The notes below the pieces were generated by a model, which was not told where the DNA came from, ran no database searches, and worked only from the letters and a program-made list of their open reading frames with translations. DNA of 18,339 nucleotides from Paludibacter sp. (lineage in GTDB: Bacteria; Bacteroidota; Bacteroidia; Bacteroidales; Paludibacteraceae): contig JANJXE010000195.1 in assembly GCA_024709185.1 (NCBI GenBank), positions 1-18,339 of the forward strand. The letters are read 5' to 3'. This document shows positions 1 to 8,073 of the stretch, piece by piece (position 1 is the stretch's first letter; each line of letters opens with the position of its first letter). A program made the position numbers and the translations under genes.

Positions 1-1431
1 GGCGGTTTCTTTGTAATTCCTTCACGTGCATCCTACCTGTGGACACTCGTCCTGGTTCCACTTACATCGCTGGTATTATTATTCTTCACCAAGCTTTTAA
101 CCTACATACAACTGCCTGTTTTTTCGATGCCCTATTCTATCATTACCATTCTTTTTATTCACTTCCTACAACAGCGCGGTTCAGCCAGTAAGCTACACCT
201 AACACCTATCCAACAATATTCTCCGGAAAAAAACCTGTATTCGTTTCGTACCAATCAGCAACGACTAACCCGTTTCCAATATATTGCTCTTCAACTGCCT
301 TTCTGGGGTGAATGGTCGGTGACACAGGGGTACAACGGGCAATATACACACAAAGATGCCTGGGGTAATGCCCTGGACTTTATGATTCTCGATGAAGAAG
401 GACGATCGTATCAAAACGACGGTTTTTTCTGTAATCAATACCATTGTTATGGAAAAGCAATTACTTCCCCGGCCGATGGTGTGATTACCGACTGCCAGGA
501 TGGTATCGACGATAATGAAATTGGTCAGGTTAACACGCTTCAAAACTGGGGTAACAGCATCGTCATTCAACACGCTCCACAGGTATATACCCAGCTATCG
601 CATCTCAGGAAAAATTCCATTAAAGTAAAAAAAGGAGAATTTGTTCGTGCAGGGGATGTTATTGCTCAATGTGGAAATTCCGGGCGATCGCCCTACCCAC
701 ACCTTCATTTTCAGGTGCAGGCTCAACCTTTTATCGGAGCCCGTACGATTGAATATCCCCTGGCTTATTTTACAGAAAAACTACCCGGATCACAAGAAGC
801 AGTGCTACAGCAGTTTTCAACACCAACTGAAGGAAGCAGTATTTCCAATGTGCAACCGGGCAATTTACTATATCATGCATTTAATATCCTTCCCGATACA
901 AATCTCTGTTTCAGTTTTTCAGATGGAAGCGGCAAAGTGAAAACTGAACACTGGGACAGTTATACCGATGCTTATAACTATAAATACCTGTACTGTAGGG
1001 AAACTGGTTCGGTAGCCTACTACACCTGCGATAAACTGATGTTTTACTTTACAGCATTCTATGGGAGTAAAAAATCCATGCTGTACAACTTCTTTCTGGC
1101 AGCAAGCAAGATCCTGCTTTCGAACCAATACAAGCCTGTAAGCGATACTATTCCCCTGCATCTTGTACCAGTAAATCATTTTTTGAAAAGCATCAACGAT
1201 CTGGTTGCGCCGTTTTACAATCTGCTCCGGGTTGAATTCAGGCAATCTACAAAAAGCAATGGTCTTACAACTGAACCACAACAACTCGAACTTTCGTCGG
1301 AGTTGACTGTTAGTTTATTCAGAAAAAAGCTTTTTCAGCAATCGCATCGTATTCAAATTGATACAAATGGGTTATCGTCATTTACTATATATTCTGGAAA
1401 AAGCACTTTACATGCGGAAAATATCAGTTAA
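1..1431 (+). CDS. C-terminal part of urea-transporter-like membrane protein fused to M23 metallopeptidase (5' end outside window)
   Basis: The reading frame is open from base 1 and ends at TAA 1429-1431, so the ATG at 127 is probably internal and the gene begins upstream. The first ~60 codons encode two hydrophobic segments (about 31-105 and 118-160). Their pattern, a Gly-Gly-Phe start, a Tyr-Leu-Trp segment and then LPVFSMPYSIITILF, resembles the C-terminal end of urea transporters (UT family, e.g. LPxxTWPFxLAT in UT-B). After a short linker comes an M23 (LytM-type) peptidase domain at about 300-775. It carries the full zinc/catalytic set: His at 349 and Asp at 376 (HKDAWGNALDF), His in TQLSHL, and HLH at 700-708. 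The last ~200 residues are an unrecognised tail. The peptidase should lie on the periplasmic side and cut peptidoglycan peptides or another substrate; that is inference. The next gene starts inside this one (20-nt overlap). The M23 call is firm; the urea-transporter call rests on a short fragment. Confidence 0.75.
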   Translation, partial: GGFFVIPSRASYLWTLVLVPLTSLVLLFFTKLLTYIQLPVFSMPYSIITILFIHFLQQRGSASKLHLTPIQQYSPEKNLYSFRTNQQRLTRFQYIALQLPFWGEWSVTQGYNGQYTHKDAWGNALDFMILDEEGRSYQNDGFFCNQYHCYGKAITSPADGVITDCQDGIDDNEIGQVNTLQNWGNSIVIQHAPQVYTQLSHLRKNSIKVKKGEFVRAGDVIAQCGNSGRSPYPHLHFQVQAQPFIGARTIEYPLAYFTEKLPGSQEAVLQQFSTPTEGSSISNVQPGNLLYHAFNILPDTNLCFSFSDGSGKVKTEHWDSYTDAYNYKYLYCRETGSVAYYTCDKLMFYFTAFYGSKKSMLYNFFLAASKILLSNQYKPVSDTIPLHLVPVNHFLKSINDLVAPFYNLLRVEFRQSTKSNGLTTEPQQLELSSELTVSLFRKKLFQQSHRIQIDTNGLSSFTIYSGKSTLHAENIS

Positions 1432-2638
1432 ACACATTTTAATACTGTTGATTGTTGTCTTTAACAGCAGGCTATCGGCTCAGTCTCAGGCTTCATTGTT
1501 AACTGAGGCATCTATTGATAGTATCAGCTGGCAACAATACCTGACAGGCGACTGGGATGGATTAATCAGCACAGGCAAACTTGCAGCTGAAAACGGGATT
1601 AATTTTAAATGGTTGTAACAACGCCTGGGTTACGCACACTTTGTCAAAGGTCACTACTACAAAAGTACATTTCACTATCAAAAAGCACTGAAGATGGATT
1701 CTTCCGATGAAGTAAATCATTTGTATTTGTATTACAATGCGCTGAATACAGGACACTTTCTCAGTTCCCGTTACCATGCAGGTAAGTTAAAACCTGAAAC
1801 GCATAGTGAGCTCCAGATCCGATCGGTTCAACCTATTTACAGCATCGACGCAGAATACAGCTTTAAGCGCCCGGAACGCTTTTACATCGAAAACGAATAC
1901 CGCATGGATGCTCAATACCGTAGAATCGGGCTGCATTCCCTGCTGGGGCACCACCTATCCCTTTACCAAACAATTTCGGGATTTACTCAGGATTTTGATA
2001 TAGTGAACTCAACCAATCAGCTCGAATACCTGGCTATTGCCTCGGTTCAGCTTTCTTCCAACAGCACCCTGCAAGCCGGGTACAGATATGTTGGTACACG
2101 GTCGGTGATTGAGCCCGACACATTTTACACACCTGGTCACAGTCTGAACGGAAGTTATATGCAAACAATCGGCCGGTTCGACCTTACAGTTGGCTTTAAC
2201 TGGCTTACAAACGATTATGTTACTGTGGGCCAATGGGGATTTCAACTTGGAACCGGGTTCGCAGGAGCCATTCCCGTTTACCTTACCAGTAGCATCTATA
2301 AACTCAATGAAAGTGGAATTAACCTGTCCACCTTTGAAGAATACAATTATCCTCATTACGTATTTAATCAGACTGTTGGTTTTATGCCTTTCAGGAAAAC
2401 ATGGATAGAAACATCACTTACATTGGGCGATCAGAACTATTTTGTTGGAAACAATGGAATGTATCTGTACAATTCGCAGGATCCTGTTCAACTGAAAACA
2501 GGTCTATCTCTCACACAATATTTCACTCCCAAACTGGCACTAAGTCTACATTACGGTCTTGAGCAAAAATACAACGATGATTTAGACGACAAATATTTTC
2601 AACACGGATTAACAGCAGGAATAATATGGAAACTTTAA
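1412..2638 (+). pseudogene. Outer-membrane beta-barrel protein with N-terminal helical region, interrupted by one in-frame stop
   Basis: An ATG at 1412 opens a frame with a signal peptide (MRKISVKH, a hydrophobic core, LSA/Q cleavage near residue 23). It runs 68 codons to TAA at 1616-1618. The same frame then stays open to 2638 and continues the protein sensibly: KWL-stop-QRLGYAHFVKGHYYKSTFHYQKAL, which reads as a TPR-like helical pair. From about codon 130 on, short alternating polar/hydrophobic strands with many Tyr, Asn and Gly suggest an outer-membrane barrel similar in style to YaiO-like proteins. CAA to TAA at this codon would restore KWLQQRLGYA, so a single transition explains the break. 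The whole would be 408 residues. The start overlaps the upstream peptidase gene by 20 nt and the end overlaps the next gene by 13 nt, so the three were built as one translational unit. It is either a recent pseudogene, a sequencing error, or a stop that is read through. A downstream ATG at 1694 could give a shorter product without a signal peptide, unlikely to reach the outer membrane. Confidence 0.7.
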
Positions 2639-3246
2639 GACTTCCCATCATTTTACTGATGATTTTTTTCAGCACACAGAGTAGCCTGGCTCAACAACCT
2701 ACAGCCTGGCAAAATGCATTTTACAAAAGCTATGAAGCTGAAACCAATGAAAAGTACACGGCAGCAATCAACGAGTTGATGAATGTTTATAAAGCCGATG
2801 ATTATTTTATCAATTTGAGACTCGGCTGGTTAAATTACCTTGCCCGTCAACATACTAAATCGGAGCAATACTACAGAACCGCTATTCGCCTGAAACCCTA
2901 TTCAATAGAAGCCCGCTTTGGTGTGGTGAAACCTCTGAGTGCAACAGCCAAATGGGACCAGGTTAAACTACAATATCTTGAAATTCTTAAAATTGACCCC
3001 AATAATACAGTAGCCTCATACTGGCTGGGGGTAATACACTACAATCGCAAGGAGTATTCCATGGCAGTGAAATTATTTGAAAAGGTGGTCAATCTCTATC
3101 CTCTTGATTATGATTCAGTTATAATGCTTGCATGGACAAAGCTCAACCTGGGTAAAACAGCCGAAGCTAAATTGCTTTTCAACCATGCACTAACGTTACG
3201 AAAAAATGATGAATCGGCCCTGAATGGATTAAAACTCATTAAATAA
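2626..3246 (+). CDS. Secreted tetratricopeptide-repeat (TPR) protein
   Basis: This 206-residue protein starts with a clear signal peptide (METLRLPIILLMIFFSTQSSLA, cleavage before QQP near residue 23), so it should be periplasmic or surface-exposed. The remainder is helical. TPR-type repeats are visible: around residues 47-92 (AINELMNVYK, LGWLNYLARQHTKSEQYYR), 109-142 (KLQYLEILKIDPNN, YWLGVIHYNRKEYSMAVKLFEKV) and 155-190 (WTKLNLGKTAEAKLLFNHAL). TPRs bind other proteins, so a scaffold or adaptor role is likely. The ATG lies 13 nt inside the end of the barrel gene, which points to translational coupling and to a partner role for the barrel and the transporter-peptidase. No catalytic motif is seen and the specific function is unknown. 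Confidence 0.8.
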   Translation: METLRLPIILLMIFFSTQSSLAQQPTAWQNAFYKSYEAETNEKYTAAINELMNVYKADDYFINLRLGWLNYLARQHTKSEQYYRTAIRLKPYSIEARFGVVKPLSATAKWDQVKLQYLEILKIDPNNTVASYWLGVIHYNRKEYSMAVKLFEKVVNLYPLDYDSVIMLAWTKLNLGKTAEAKLLFNHALTLRKNDESALNGLKLIK

Positions 3247-3355
3247 GCACCTATATCTATCATTTTGAACTTTTTTGAACGTTTTTATTTATCATTTTAG
3301 CACTTAAAACATCAATTTTTAATCGATTTGGTTTTTTTATTCCTTCAATTTCATC

Positions 3356-3363
3356 TATCTTTG
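3356..3363 (+). promoter_or_regulatory. Bacteroidetes -7 promoter element (TATCTTTG) for the aminotransferase gene
   Basis: TATCTTTG matches the Bacteroidetes sigma-ABfr -7 consensus TAnnTTTG. It lies 38 nt before the aminotransferase ATG in the only sizeable gap after the TPR gene (3247-3401). The best -33 candidate, TTTG at 3327-3330, is 25 nt upstream, somewhat longer than usual, so the -33 assignment is weak. Confidence 0.5.
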
Positions 3364-3401
3364 TAGTTGGAATAAAAAAACTAAAACACCGTAAAAAGAT
3401 T

Positions 3402-4595
3402 ATGTTTCCAGTATCAGAACGTTTAGCCGCTCTTTCCCCATCGGAAACGCTGGCCATGTCGCAAAAGAGCAACGAATTGAAGGCTCAGGGTATTGATGTG
3501 ATAAACCTAAGTGTGGGAGAACCCGATTTCTTCACTCCTGATCACATTAAAGAAGCTGCCAAACAAGCCATTCTCGACAATTATTCGTTTTATTCTCCGG
3601 TTCCGGGCTATCCTGCATTAAGAAATGCAATTGTTGCTAAACTGAAAAACGAGAATCAACTTGACTACAAAGCCGATCAAATTGTATGTTCCAATGGTGC
3701 CAAACAGTCGGTATGCAATGTTCTTCTGGCGATAATCAGCAAAGGCGACGAAGTAATTATTCCTGCTCCATTTTGGGTAAGTTATCCTGAAATGGTCACC
3801 CTGGCCGACGGAACATCGGTAATTGTTTCAGCCGATATTGACCAGGATTTTAAAATTACTCCACAACAGCTAGAAGCAGCCATAACTTCACGAACCAAGG
3901 CAGTAATTTTATGTTCCCCTTCGAATCCTACCGGTAGCGTTTACAGTCGTGAAGAATTGAAAGGTCTGGCTGATGTACTGGCAAAGTATCCCGATATTTA
4001 CATATTATCCGACGAAATATACGAACACATCAACTACCTTGGTAAACACGAAAGTATTGCACAATTTGAGAATGTACGCGATCGCGTTGTGATTATCAAT
4101 GGGGTTTCGAAAGCGTATGCAATGACTGGCTGGCGTATAGGTTGGATAGCTGGTCCAAAATGGATAGCTTCGGCATGTAACACTTTGCAGGGACAATATA
4201 CATCAGGCCCCAACTCAGTTGCTCAGAAAGCAGCTGAAGCAGCCTATACCGGCGATCAGGCTCCTGTTGTTGCCATGAAGGAAGCTTTTGAGCGCAGAAA
4301 GAACCTTGTTGTAAAACTGGCACGTGAAATTAACGGACTAAAGGTAGCCGACCCACAAGGTGCATTTTATATTTTCCCCGATGCATCAGCATTTATTGGT
4401 AAGTCCTACGAAGGAAGAAGAATTGAAAATTCGGGCGATCTGGCAATGTACCTGCTTGAAGTTGGTCACGTAGCCTGTGTCGGAGGTGGTGCTTTTGGCG
4501 CTCCCAATTGCATCCGCATGTCGTACGCTACTTCGGATGAGAATTTAGTTAAAGCATTTGCCCGTATTAAAACTGCACTGGAACAACTAAGTTAA
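3402..4595 (+). CDS. Class I pyridoxal-phosphate aminotransferase, probable aspartate aminotransferase
   Basis: This 397-residue, full-length fold-type I aminotransferase transfers an amino group between an amino acid and 2-oxoglutarate in the cytosol, linking aspartate/glutamate metabolism to the TCA cycle. The Schiff-base lysine is K237 in SKAYAMTGWRIGW. N175 (SPSNPTG), D204 and Y207 (SDEIYEH) and R245 fit the usual PLP-contacting positions. The start SVGEPDF and the block NGAKQSV...PFWVSYPEM match the short (Thermus/Bacillus type, subgroup Ib) aspartate aminotransferases. K101 aligns with the Thermus lysine that recognises the distal carboxylate, which favours aspartate. Related enzymes acting on prephenate or aromatic substrates look similar, so the substrate is inferred. 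It is monocistronic: a -7 element precedes it and an intrinsic terminator follows 20 nt after the stop. No Shine-Dalgarno site is present. Confidence 0.93.
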   Translation: MFPVSERLAALSPSETLAMSQKSNELKAQGIDVINLSVGEPDFFTPDHIKEAAKQAILDNYSFYSPVPGYPALRNAIVAKLKNENQLDYKADQIVCSNGAKQSVCNVLLAIISKGDEVIIPAPFWVSYPEMVTLADGTSVIVSADIDQDFKITPQQLEAAITSRTKAVILCSPSNPTGSVYSREELKGLADVLAKYPDIYILSDEIYEHINYLGKHESIAQFENVRDRVVIINGVSKAYAMTGWRIGWIAGPKWIASACNTLQGQYTSGPNSVAQKAAEAAYTGDQAPVVAMKEAFERRKNLVVKLAREINGLKVADPQGAFYIFPDASAFIGKSYEGRRIENSGDLAMYLLEVGHVACVGGGAFGAPNCIRMSYATSDENLVKAFARIKTALEQLS

Positions 4596-4615
4596 TTGAA
4601 ACGCTTTCATCTCCT

Positions 4616-4655
4616 ACGGGTTATTATCATTGAACGATAATAACCCGTATTTTTT
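4616..4655 (+). terminator. Strong intrinsic terminator after the aminotransferase gene
   Basis: A perfect 13-bp inverted repeat, ACGGGTTATTATC at 4616-4628 and GATAATAACCCGT at 4636-4648, encloses a 7-nt loop. It is followed by ATTTTTT at 4649-4655. It separates the aminotransferase gene from the signalling operon. Confidence 0.9.
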
Positions 4656-4709
4656 GTACAAATGTTCATAAAAAACCGATTTAAACAAAAATTCCTAAAA
4701 AAAAAAGAG

Positions 4710-4717
4710 TATATTTG
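4710..4717 (+). promoter_or_regulatory. Bacteroidetes -7 promoter element (TATATTTG) for the histidine kinase/B12 operon
   Basis: TATATTTG fits TAnnTTTG exactly and lies 18 nt upstream of the kinase ATG at 4736, downstream of the preceding terminator. Transcription from it would leave only about a dozen bases of leader. No convincing -33 TTG is visible in the A-rich stretch before it. Confidence 0.55.
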
Positions 4718-4735
4718 CGAACTTAGTAGGTTAAA

Positions 4736-6091
4736 ATGAATCCATTGCTAACATACGTCAACCTGGGCACTGGCTCACTCAATGATCAAAAGAATATTGA
4801 GACAGTGAGGCTTTTTAATGTATTAGCACTTTTAGGAATCTTTACTCACCTTGGATTTATACTACTTTTAAGTACAATTGATCAGGAAAGAATCAGTCTC
4901 ATTAATCTGATTTTTATTATCTGGTACATCCTGATACCCTATTTCAACAGCAAAAATCAACACAAAAAGGCAGTCTTCCTCGGAAATCTTTCGTTTGCTC
5001 CAATGGCCATCCTACTGGCGCTTTCATACGGAGAAAATTTTCATGTCGAGCACTTTCTGTTCATTGGATTGGCGATCACTTTCTTTTCGTATACCCGTAA
5101 AACGGATATTTTTCTTTTTGCAGGCATCAACTCAGTAACCTATACCGGTATTGTTATTTCCCGACTAAATGGCTGGTTTTCGAAGGTCGACCCTTCATTA
5201 ATCCGGTATGAATGGCTTCTGGTATTTACTGTTACAATTCTTGTTCTAATTCTCTTCTCAGTAGTTTTATTTGCTGTGAACCGATTGTATCAGCGCCTTG
5301 AAAAAGAGCTAAAATTAAATGCTAAAGAGTTGAAGATAAAAACAATTACCGTCGAACAACTCCTGGAGAATGCCCGTAAATCGAATGCGACAAAACTGAA
5401 ACTATTAAAAGTCATTTCACACGATCTGAGGGCTCCATTTACCGGATTACTGGGTCTGACCGAACTAATGGAACAGCACTACGAACGTTATTCGAAAGAC
5501 GAAATGAAGGAAATGCTTCGAATGTTAAGCGATAGTTCAAAAAACACCTTGATGCTGATTGAGAACCTCATACAGTGGTCAAAATTACAATCGAATGAAA
5601 TGATGCCAAACCGTAAAAACCTCAGACTTAATTCCATCATTAAACAGAACATTGCTATTTACTCGAACATGGCCACGCAAAAAAGCATCACTTTCATTAA
5701 TAAAATCGATGATTTTATACTGGTAAATGCAGATGAAAATATGTTAATGATGATAGTCCGCAATCTAATTAACAATGCTATAAAATTTACCAATGAAGGT
5801 GGCTCTATTCAACTTTCGGCAGAGCCTAAACGTAGGTACATCAGCATTACGATTGCTGATTCAGGCATTGGAATGACAGCTGAACAAATAAACGCCGTAC
5901 TTGTAAGTGAAGAACAAACAAGCTTAGCAGGAACTTCAGGGGAAAAGGGCAGTGGCCTCGGGCTACTCTTATGTAAAGAATTTATCGAAAAACACAAGTG
6001 CAGAATGTATATCGACAGCCAACCGGGCGGGGGTACCGTGATAACGTTTACAATGCCGATTGCCAAACCAGAAAACGACATTGAATTCTAA
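4736..6091 (+). CDS. Six-TM sensor histidine kinase
   Basis: A 451-residue membrane kinase. Residues ~25-183 contain about six hydrophobic segments (near 28-48, 54-72, 79-97, 104-118, 124-142, 159-183) with very short loops, so the signal is probably sensed in the membrane or by partners rather than by a periplasmic domain. A short coiled coil (184-220) leads to the HisKA helix with phospho-acceptor H229 in SHDLRAPF. The HATPase domain has the N box (RNLINNAIKFTN), G1 (DSGIGM) and G2 (GEKGSGLGLLL). The C-terminal part closely resembles that of the soluble kinase encoded at 6791 (both have the TSGE-x-G-x-GLGL-x-LCKEFIE pattern), suggesting paralogy or a shared partner. It is the first gene of the signalling operon; the B12-binding gene follows after 17 nt. 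No receiver domain is attached. Confidence 0.9.
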   Translation: MNPLLTYVNLGTGSLNDQKNIETVRLFNVLALLGIFTHLGFILLLSTIDQERISLINLIFIIWYILIPYFNSKNQHKKAVFLGNLSFAPMAILLALSYGENFHVEHFLFIGLAITFFSYTRKTDIFLFAGINSVTYTGIVISRLNGWFSKVDPSLIRYEWLLVFTVTILVLILFSVVLFAVNRLYQRLEKELKLNAKELKIKTITVEQLLENARKSNATKLKLLKVISHDLRAPFTGLLGLTELMEQHYERYSKDEMKEMLRMLSDSSKNTLMLIENLIQWSKLQSNEMMPNRKNLRLNSIIKQNIAIYSNMATQKSITFINKIDDFILVNADENMLMMIVRNLINNAIKFTNEGGSIQLSAEPKRRYISITIADSGIGMTAEQINAVLVSEEQTSLAGTSGEKGSGLGLLLCKEFIEKHKCRMYIDSQPGGGTVITFTMPIAKPENDIEF

Positions 6092-6108
6092 TTTATAAAA
6101 TTATTCGT

Positions 6109-6789
6109 ATGACGGTCATCACAACAACTACCTATCAGCATTTTCTGGCCTCATTACTTGCAGGTAATAAATCGACCTGCTCTCAAATAGTCAGGGAACA
6201 AATGTTGCAGGGAACAAAAATGGAAGACCTTTATGAAAATCTTTTGAAAAAGGCCATGTACGAGGTGGGAATATTATGGGAAACCAACAAAATTAGTGTC
6301 GCAACTGAACATTTAACCTCCCTGATTGTGGAAAGTTTACTTTCTGAGATGTATAGTCATCTTAAGCCTGGTAGCTCAAAAGGTAAAAAGATAGTGTTGG
6401 GATGTGTGCCCGGAGAATATCATCAAATTGGAATTAAGATGACCAGTGATGTATTTGAAAAAAATGGTTGGGAAACTTATTTTTTGGGAGCAAATGTGCC
6501 TGTCAACGACTTTATTACCTTTAGCAAGGGTGTTCAACCTCACTTAATTGGATTATCGTTGAGTTTACATTTTAATCTGCCAGCCCTGGAAGGAATGATA
6601 AAAGAAATTCGTAAACATTTTCCTCAAATTCCTGTTATTGTTGGAGGACAGGCTTTTATGCATGGAGGCAAAACGATGCTGGATCAATACGAAAAAGCAT
6701 ACTATCTGAAAAACCTTTACGAACTGGAGCAGTTTATTCATGTGTTGACAACTAATACATCCATTACCTATTCTCATAAAACTACTTAA
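6109..6789 (+). CDS. Stand-alone cobalamin-binding protein with B12-photoreceptor-type cap (W-x9-E-H)
   Basis: This 226-residue cytosolic protein is built of two domains and lacks any DNA-binding or enzymatic domain. Residues ~8-85 form the four-helix cap seen in methionine synthase and in CarH/LitR photoreceptors. They contain W57, V64, E67 and H68 in WETNKISVATEH, the same spacing as W131, V138, E141 and H142 of CarH, which pack on the upper face of adenosylcobalamin. Residues ~92-215 are the Rossmann-like B12-binding domain: E103-x-H105-x-x-G108 with H105 as the likely lower axial cobalt ligand, the S150-x-S152 loop (SxL position), and G179-G180. It lies 17 nt after one histidine kinase and 1 nt before another, so it probably feeds a light, redox or B12-availability signal to these kinases. 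The B12 fold is firmly supported; the light-sensing role is inferred from the cap motif. Confidence 0.87.
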   Translation: MTVITTTTYQHFLASLLAGNKSTCSQIVREQMLQGTKMEDLYENLLKKAMYEVGILWETNKISVATEHLTSLIVESLLSEMYSHLKPGSSKGKKIVLGCVPGEYHQIGIKMTSDVFEKNGWETYFLGANVPVNDFITFSKGVQPHLIGLSLSLHFNLPALEGMIKEIRKHFPQIPVIVGGQAFMHGGKTMLDQYEKAYYLKNLYELEQFIHVLTTNTSITYSHKTT

Positions 6790-6790
6790 A

Positions 6791-8071
6791 ATGTCAATCC
6801 ACAACGAATCAGCACTTATTTTGGCAGACTGGGCCGAAGAAGTTCATCAATCACTGGTAAAAACGAATGCATTTTGTATCGCAGTATTTACCCTGGATGG
6901 CAAACTGCTTTTCAGCAACGAAGCGTTTCAATTGCTAACCAAAAAAGATCCAGCCGAAAGCTTCGTAAATCCTTCATTTAAAGAAATCTGCGAACTTTCA
7001 AAAGAAATTAATCCTATTTTCACAGGCGTGCTCACCCTGGGAGATTATTACGCTATAAACACTTCTATAGAAGCAAAGGTTTATTTTAAAAATCAGCAGC
7101 TTCTTATTACAGGAGGTGTTGACGTTTCACAGCTCCTTGAATACAACATGCTGATGCACAGGCTGAATCGTGAAAACACCAACATGCAGCGGGAATTAAT
7201 TAAAAAAACCCGTACGATTGAAAAGATGATAGAGGATTTAAAAACCACCAACGACGAACTTGAGAAAGTTAACCTTGAATATCAGAACACTAACGAAGAG
7301 CTGATTCAATCGAACTATTCAGTAACACTCCTCAATGGCCAGTTATCGTTGAACAATCAGCGACTGGAAGAACTTAATGCTACAAAAGATAAATTTTTCT
7401 CAATAATCGCTCATGATTTACGTAATCCATTCAATTCATTGTTGGGGTACAGCGATTTACTCAAACGTAACGTAGCAAATTATAAGGCCGATGAAATAGC
7501 CGACTTTGCAAATGAAATGGCTGATGCTGCAAAGGTAGCATATCAACTGGTTGAGAATCTGCTTGAATGGTCGAGAATTCAACGGGGTATGCTAACGCCG
7601 GAAAAAGAATGGATATCAGTTACGGAAATTCTAAACGAAATAAAACACCTTTCATCGAAACAGGCTCAAGCTAAAAACATTCATCTTTCAATCGATGCTG
7701 ATATTAATTTAATGGTTCTGGCCGACAGACACATGACACAAACAACCCTACGAAACCTCGTCAGCAACGCAATAAAATTCACAAATGATAACGGTACTAT
7801 AACAATCAGAGTAAAAAAATATCCAACAGAAATACGCTTTTCTGTTATCGATAATGGTATGGGTATTGAAAAAGAACACCTTGATAAATTATTCAGAATT
7901 GATAGTAAATTAAACAGATCAGGAACAAGCGGAGAAGCAGGAACCGGACTGGGACTTATTCTTTGTAAAGAATTTATTGAGATACAGGAAGGCGCAATAT
8001 GGGTTGTAAGTAGTCCGGGCGTAGGTAGTGAGTTTCACTTCACGCTACCCGTCCCGAAAAATAAATCCTGA
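6791..8071 (+). CDS. Soluble histidine kinase with N-terminal PAS-like domain and coiled coil
   Basis: A 426-residue kinase with no membrane segment. Residues ~20-115 look like a divergent PAS fold (FCIAVFTLDGKLLFSNEAF is a typical PAS beginning). Residues ~118-198 are a long coiled coil rich in Glu, Asn and Leu, followed by HisKA with H208 in AHDLRNPFNSLLGYS. The HATPase domain shows the N box (RNLVSNAIKFTN), G1 (DNGMGI) and G2 (GEAGTGLGLIL). N212 sits four residues after the histidine, the position important for phosphatase activity in HisKA kinases. The start lies one base after the stop of the B12-binding gene, which indicates translational coupling and makes the B12 protein its most likely regulatory partner. 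No receiver domain is fused. Confidence 0.9.
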   Translation: MSIHNESALILADWAEEVHQSLVKTNAFCIAVFTLDGKLLFSNEAFQLLTKKDPAESFVNPSFKEICELSKEINPIFTGVLTLGDYYAINTSIEAKVYFKNQQLLITGGVDVSQLLEYNMLMHRLNRENTNMQRELIKKTRTIEKMIEDLKTTNDELEKVNLEYQNTNEELIQSNYSVTLLNGQLSLNNQRLEELNATKDKFFSIIAHDLRNPFNSLLGYSDLLKRNVANYKADEIADFANEMADAAKVAYQLVENLLEWSRIQRGMLTPEKEWISVTEILNEIKHLSSKQAQAKNIHLSIDADINLMVLADRHMTQTTLRNLVSNAIKFTNDNGTITIRVKKYPTEIRFSVIDNGMGIEKEHLDKLFRIDSKLNRSGTSGEAGTGLGLILCKEFIEIQEGAIWVVSSPGVGSEFHFTLPVPKNKS

Positions 8072-8073
8072 GT

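Noticed and set aside
919..1284. Minus-strand open frame inside the M23 gene
   Set aside because: It is antisense to a frame with clear domain content, and shows no signal peptide, domain or start context of its own. The same applies to the other antisense frames over the kinase and ribosomal genes.
1694..2638. The ATG at 1694 as the real start of the barrel protein
   Set aside because: It gives no signal peptide, whereas the in-phase upstream segment from 1412 supplies one and continues the helical region; an interrupted gene explains the data better.
3327..3330. TTTG as -33 promoter element of the aminotransferase gene
   Set aside because: The 25-nt distance to the -7 element exceeds the usual range and the region is T-rich, so a chance match is likely.
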